A DNA stretch of 64,000 nucleotides, from positions 558,001-622,000 of the forward strand of contig NZ_CP053833.1 of the NCBI RefSeq assembly GCF_013201935.1, in the 5' to 3' direction. The stretch's first letter is position 1; every line of letters begins with the position of its first letter. Origin of the DNA: Arcobacter cloacae. Lineage in GTDB: Bacteria; Campylobacterota; Campylobacteria; Campylobacterales; Arcobacteraceae. Below are positions 60,912 through 64,000 of the stretch, one piece after another. The position numbers and the translations under genes were made by a program. Under the pieces are notes generated by a model. That model was not told the origin of the DNA. It was given only the letters and a program-made list of their open reading frames with translations, and ran no database searches.

Positions 60912-61844
60912 TTAAGCATTAAAAATTGAATTAACAGATTCATTATTATGAATTCTTCTTATAGCTTCACCGATGATTGTAGATGCAGTCAACACCGTTA
61001 TCTTTTTAGCATTTTTTTGTGTAGGAATTGTGTCTGAAATAACTAATTCATCTAGTTCTCCCTTTTCAATTCTCTCATAAGCAGGTCCACTTAATACTCC
61101 ATGAGTACAACATGCCATAACAGAAGTTGCACCTTTTTTCTTTAAAACTTCTGCAGCTTTTACTAAAGTTCCAGCAGTATCAACCATATCATCTACTAAA
61201 ATAACATCTTTCCCTTGAACATCACCGATGATATTCATAACTTCTGCAACATTTGCTTTTTCTCTTTTTTTATCAACAATTACTAAATCATAACCTAGTT
61301 TATCAGCATAACTTCTAGCTCGTGCAACTCCTCCAATATCAGGGCTTGCAATAATTGGATTTGTTAAATTTTTACTTCTAATATAATTAACAAATAAAAT
61401 AGAGCCAAATAAGTTATCTGCAGGAATATTGAAAAATCCTTGAATTTGTGCAGCATGTAAATCAATAGTTACAAATCTTGTAATTCCAGCAGCTTCTAAT
61501 AAATCAGCAACTAATTTAGCTGTAATTGGAACTCTAGGCGCTGCTTTTCTATCTTGTCTTGCATAACCATAATATGGAATAACTGCTGAGATTGATTTTG
61601 CACTTGAACGCTTAAGTGCATCTACCATTATTAATAATTCCATTAAATTATCGTTTGTAGGAGCACATGTTGGTTGAATTATAAAGACATCTTGTCCTCT
61701 TACACTTTCTGTTATTTGAACAGATATCTCACCATCACTAAATTTATTTAGTGTAGCATCTGATACTGGCATACTTAGGTATTCACCCACTTTTCTTGCA
61801 AATTCAGGATTAGCTGAACCACTAAAAAGTTTAAATGTTGACAT
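60912..61844 (-). CDS. prs: Ribose-phosphate pyrophosphokinase
   Basis: Prs makes PRPP from ribose-5-phosphate and ATP for purine, pyrimidine, histidine and tryptophan synthesis. The 310-residue protein begins MSTFKLFSGSANPEFARKVG, with the ATP site 'YGYARQDRKAAPR', 'IDLHAAQIQGFF' and the PRPP loop 'DVILVDDMVDTAGTLVK'. TAAGGAATTTTTT precedes this ATG. A longer frame with 15 extra residues exists but lacks support. Confidence 0.96.
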   Translation of the reverse strand: MSTFKLFSGSANPEFARKVGEYLSMPVSDATLNKFSDGEISVQITESVRGQDVFIIQPTCAPTNDNLMELLIMVDALKRSSAKSISAVIPYYGYARQDRKAAPRVPITAKLVADLLEAAGITRFVTIDLHAAQIQGFFNIPADNLFGSILFVNYIRSKNLTNPIIASPDIGGVARARSYADKLGYDLVIVDKKREKANVAEVMNIIGDVQGKDVILVDDMVDTAGTLVKAAEVLKKKGATSVMACCTHGVLSGPAYERIEKGELDELVISDTIPTQKNAKKITVLTASTIIGEAIRRIHNNESVNSIFNA

Positions 61845-61930
61845 AAAAAATTCCTTAGATTGATATACATTATTATATCTAAAGAGCACTTAATGAATTT
61901 TAAATTAATCTTTTATTAAGAATTATATAT

Positions 61931-61949
61931 TATAATGATAATCAGTATT
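61931..61949. promoter_or_regulatory. Fur-box-like palindrome
   Basis: TATAATGATAATCAGTATT resembles the 19-bp Fur consensus (GATAATGATAATCATTATC) at about 16 of 19 positions by eye. It lies between prs and the porin, nearer prs (87 bases upstream of its ATG) but 156 before the porin. Iron control of one of them is possible. Confidence 0.4.
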
Positions 61950-62010
61950 AATTATATGTAAAAATATAAGATGTATAAATAATATAACAAAGAATTATAA
62001 TGGTAGTTTA

Positions 62011-62040
62011 TTTAATGTTATAATTTTATTGTTCTTCTAA
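62011..62040 (+). promoter_or_regulatory. Porin promoter, shared block copy 1
   Basis: TTAATGTTATAATTTTATTG with TATAAT at 62019-62024, followed by TTCTTCTAA, recurs almost identically at 63393-63422. It lies about 80 bases before the porin ATG, which has TTTAAGGAAAAAAC as ribosome binding site. Confidence 0.7.
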
Positions 62041-62104
62041 TATGAATTTTACATTTTGCGCGAAATGTTTTATTCAAAAGATTTATTATATTTAAGGAAA
62101 AAAC

Positions 62105-63229
62105 ATGAAAAACCTTTTAAGAGGTCAAACAATAAGTTTAGTAGCTTGTGGATTAATTTTAACTTCAACTATGTCTTTGGGGGCTGAGACAATAGATAGT
62201 GCATTTAAAGAAGGTAAAGTTTCAGGAAGCTTAGCTTTATATGGTGAAAAACATGATAAAACAGCTGGAAATTTAGATTCTGGATTTGGTAATGGAAATG
62301 CAACAATTGGGTATGAAACAGGTTCATTTTATGGTTTCACAGCTAAAGCTGAATTTAAAGGAAATCTAGGTCTTGGTGAAATAGAAAAAAATGATAGAGA
62401 TGGAAATTCAGATTCTGCATTTGCAAATAACGCATTAATGACTGAAGCATATATAAAATATACAACAGAAGGTTTTGCTATAAGTGCCGGTAGACAAGCT
62501 ATTGATTTAGAATGGTTGGGTGATTATAATGAATCAGTAGTTGCAGCAATTACAGCTATTCCAGATACTACAATTGTATTAGGATTTGCAAATAGACAAG
62601 CTGAATCTGGAATTGATTTAAGTGAAGATTTTACTGATATCAATGGAAGTAAAGGTGTTTATGTAGTTGATGCTAAATATGCTGGTTTAAAAGATGTTGA
62701 ATTAAATCCATATTATTACTCAGCTCCTAATCTTGCTGATTGGTATGGTTTAAAAACAATATTTACAACTGAATATTTTGGTGCTATTGCACACTATGCT
62801 GCTTCAAATGAAGAAACACAAAAAGATGGTTCAATTGGTCATATAGAATTAAATACAACTTTAGAAGGAGTTTCTGCAGCAGTTGGTTATATTAAAGCTG
62901 GTAAAGATGTTGGAGCAGGAAGTATGAGTAAAGGAGGAGACAACATTTCTCCATTTGATACAGGTAATAATACTTATTCAGCAGATGCAAAAACTATATA
63001 TGGTTCATTAGGATATACAATTGTTGGAATTGAATTATGTGCTTTATATGGTGAAACAAAATATGGTACAAATGATTATAAAGAAACAGAATTAAATTTA
63101 ACAGCAGGTTATTCTATAACTGAGTCAATTAAAACATCGATTTTATATGGTGTTGTTAATGAAGATTCAAGAGAAACATCTTTTTCAGATGATAAATATG
63201 TACTAGCAAGTGTAGAATATACTTTCTAA
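62105..63229 (+). CDS. Outer membrane porin (Campylobacterota type)
   Basis: The 374-residue protein has a signal peptide ending near 'STMSLGAETIDSAFKEGKVS' and then alternating strands typical of a 16-18-stranded barrel, starting 'GSLALYGEKHD' and ending in the aromatic 'VLASVEYTF' (C-terminal Phe needed for assembly). The 'AFKEGKVSGSLALYGE' opening is typical of OprD-like porins of Arcobacter and relatives. It probably lets small hydrophilic molecules through; selectivity unknown. Confidence 0.88.
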   Translation: MKNLLRGQTISLVACGLILTSTMSLGAETIDSAFKEGKVSGSLALYGEKHDKTAGNLDSGFGNGNATIGYETGSFYGFTAKAEFKGNLGLGEIEKNDRDGNSDSAFANNALMTEAYIKYTTEGFAISAGRQAIDLEWLGDYNESVVAAITAIPDTTIVLGFANRQAESGIDLSEDFTDINGSKGVYVVDAKYAGLKDVELNPYYYSAPNLADWYGLKTIFTTEYFGAIAHYAASNEETQKDGSIGHIELNTTLEGVSAAVGYIKAGKDVGAGSMSKGGDNISPFDTGNNTYSADAKTIYGSLGYTIVGIELCALYGETKYGTNDYKETELNLTAGYSITESIKTSILYGVVNEDSRETSFSDDKYVLASVEYTF

Positions 63230-63248
63230 TATAAATTTATGTAAATAT

Positions 63249-63275
63249 AATTGGGGAAAATTTCCTCAATTTATA
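63249..63275 (+). terminator. Hairpin after the porin gene
   Basis: An inverted repeat AATTGGGGAA/TTTCCTCAATT (63249-63271, one G-T pair) lies 20 bases after the porin stop and is followed by TTATAT. It is a possible but not strong intrinsic terminator. Confidence 0.5.
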
Positions 63276-63392
63276 TCTAAGATTAATTACTTTTTAAAAT
63301 CTCTTGCCTACTTTTCTTGCGTATTTATTGTAAAATTAATAATTAAAATATTGTATAAAAAATATACATTAAAGGTATTTATAATTTGTTTA

Positions 63393-63422
63393 CTTAATGT
63401 TATAATTTTTTTGTTCTTCTAA
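63393..63422 (+). promoter_or_regulatory. Promoter of the last gene, shared block copy 2
   Basis: TTAATGTTATAATTTTTTTG (TATAAT at 63401-63406) followed by TTCTTCTAA is identical to 62011-62040 except for one base in the common 24-mer. It lies about 75 bases before the ATG at 63476. Confidence 0.72.
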
Positions 63423-63475
63423 GATAAATCTTTTTCAGTCATGAAAAGTTTTACAAATAATAATAAGGAAAAATT

Positions 63476-64000
63476 ATGAAAAAATTAAGTTTAGCAGCTT
63501 TGTTAGCGTTAGGTACACTGGGGTCAGTATCAACAATTCAAGCAAATGATTTAGAGGTTAGTGGTAATGTAGGAGCAGCTTCAAATTATATTTGGAGAGG
63601 TATGACTCAAACTAAAGATAAATCTGCTGTTAATGGTGGTGTTGATTTAAAATATAATGGTTTTTATTTAGGTACTTGGGCTTCAAATGTTGATTTTGGT
63701 ACACAAGCAAATTATGAATTAGATGGATATGTTGGTTATAGTAATACAATTAATGATTTTTCATATGATTTATCTTATATTAAATATATGTATCCTGATT
63801 CAAAAGATCAATCTGATTTTGATGAAGCAAAACTTGCATTAGGTTATACTTTAGGAGATTTATCATTAGGTGCATCTTACTCTAAAGCAATGTATCAAGA
63901 ATGGGGTGGACACAAACCATATTATGTTGAAGGAACAGTATCATATGACTTTAAAATCTTAAGTGTAGATGCAAGTTATGGAGATTATCAAGATTATGGT
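63476..64000 (+). CDS. TIGR02001-like outer membrane protein, 5' part
   Basis: The frame runs from ATG at 63476 (AATAAGGAAAAATT before it) to the window end, 175 codons. It starts 'MKKLSLAALLALGTLGSVST' then IQANDLEVSGNVGAASNYIW, a signal peptide followed by 'ASNYIWRGMTQTKDKSAVNG', the N-terminal signature of the TIGR02001 putative outer membrane family. The strands that follow ('GFYLGTWASNVDFGTQANYE') are barrel-like. The rest lies outside the window. Confidence 0.85.
   Translation, partial: MKKLSLAALLALGTLGSVSTIQANDLEVSGNVGAASNYIWRGMTQTKDKSAVNGGVDLKYNGFYLGTWASNVDFGTQANYELDGYVGYSNTINDFSYDLSYIKYMYPDSKDQSDFDEAKLALGYTLGDLSLGASYSKAMYQEWGGHKPYYVEGTVSYDFKILSVDASYGDYQDYG

Noticed and set aside
1-64000. 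CRISPR array
   Set aside because: No regularly spaced 24-40 bp repeats were seen; the metK repeat has 13-15 base spacing without unique spacers.

Overview
The window is AT-rich, densely coded DNA (roughly 28% GC by eye) from a member of the Campylobacterota. The gene set and protein style (GroEL, FtsH with an Asn-rich N-terminus, Mrp antiporter, OmpA-like proteins, a 'FKEGKVSG' type porin) best fit an Arcobacter/Aliarcobacter relative. Genus is an inference from protein resemblance only. The window opens inside groEL and closes inside an outer-membrane protein gene.

Bases 1-30,160 are core chromosome. On the + strand: the groEL 3' end, an inositol-phosphatase-like gene, glmS, a Na/Pi cotransporter, metK, accD, thiE, rlmH, a membrane protein of unknown function, dus, prmA, ftsH, a short leucine-rich leader peptide before leuA, a thioredoxin-like gene, a haem-binding protein, a MutS7-type mutS with an HNH tail, and a nine-gene Mrp-type cation/proton antiporter operon. 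On the - strand: a GGDEF protein with a CxxCH motif, hisA, an epimerase and hisH.

Bases ~30,161-55,764 are an integrated accessory island between hisH and comF, two genes transcribed in the same direction as their neighbours. It is bounded by a 13-bp direct repeat and ends with a tyrosine recombinase. Its left part is a replication/recombination module: an SF3 helicase-like protein, a divergent control region with three perfect inverted repeats, and DUF932, Gp157-like, Rad52-like and HTH proteins. Its middle is a type I restriction locus, hsdM-hsdS-rloC-like-unknown-fic-hsdR, in the order known for PrrC/RloC anticodon nuclease loci. Its right part holds a SIR2-STAND protein gene of the anti-phage (Avs-like) kind, then a toxin-antitoxin-like pair and the integrase. 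No structural phage genes are visible, so I read it as a satellite-like or integrative defence island.

The SIR2-STAND gene lies in its own element (50,033-53,589). This has IS256-type terminal inverted repeats, an exact 8-bp target duplication (AGAAGCTT) outside both ends, and a 27-codon remnant of an IS256-like transposase next to the right end. It looks like a defence gene captured by an insertion sequence, nested within the island.

Bases 55,881-64,000 return to core genes: comF, lepA, two tandem OmpA-family genes and prs on the - strand, then a porin and the start of a TIGR02001-like outer-membrane protein on the + strand. These last two share a nearly identical promoter/leader block.
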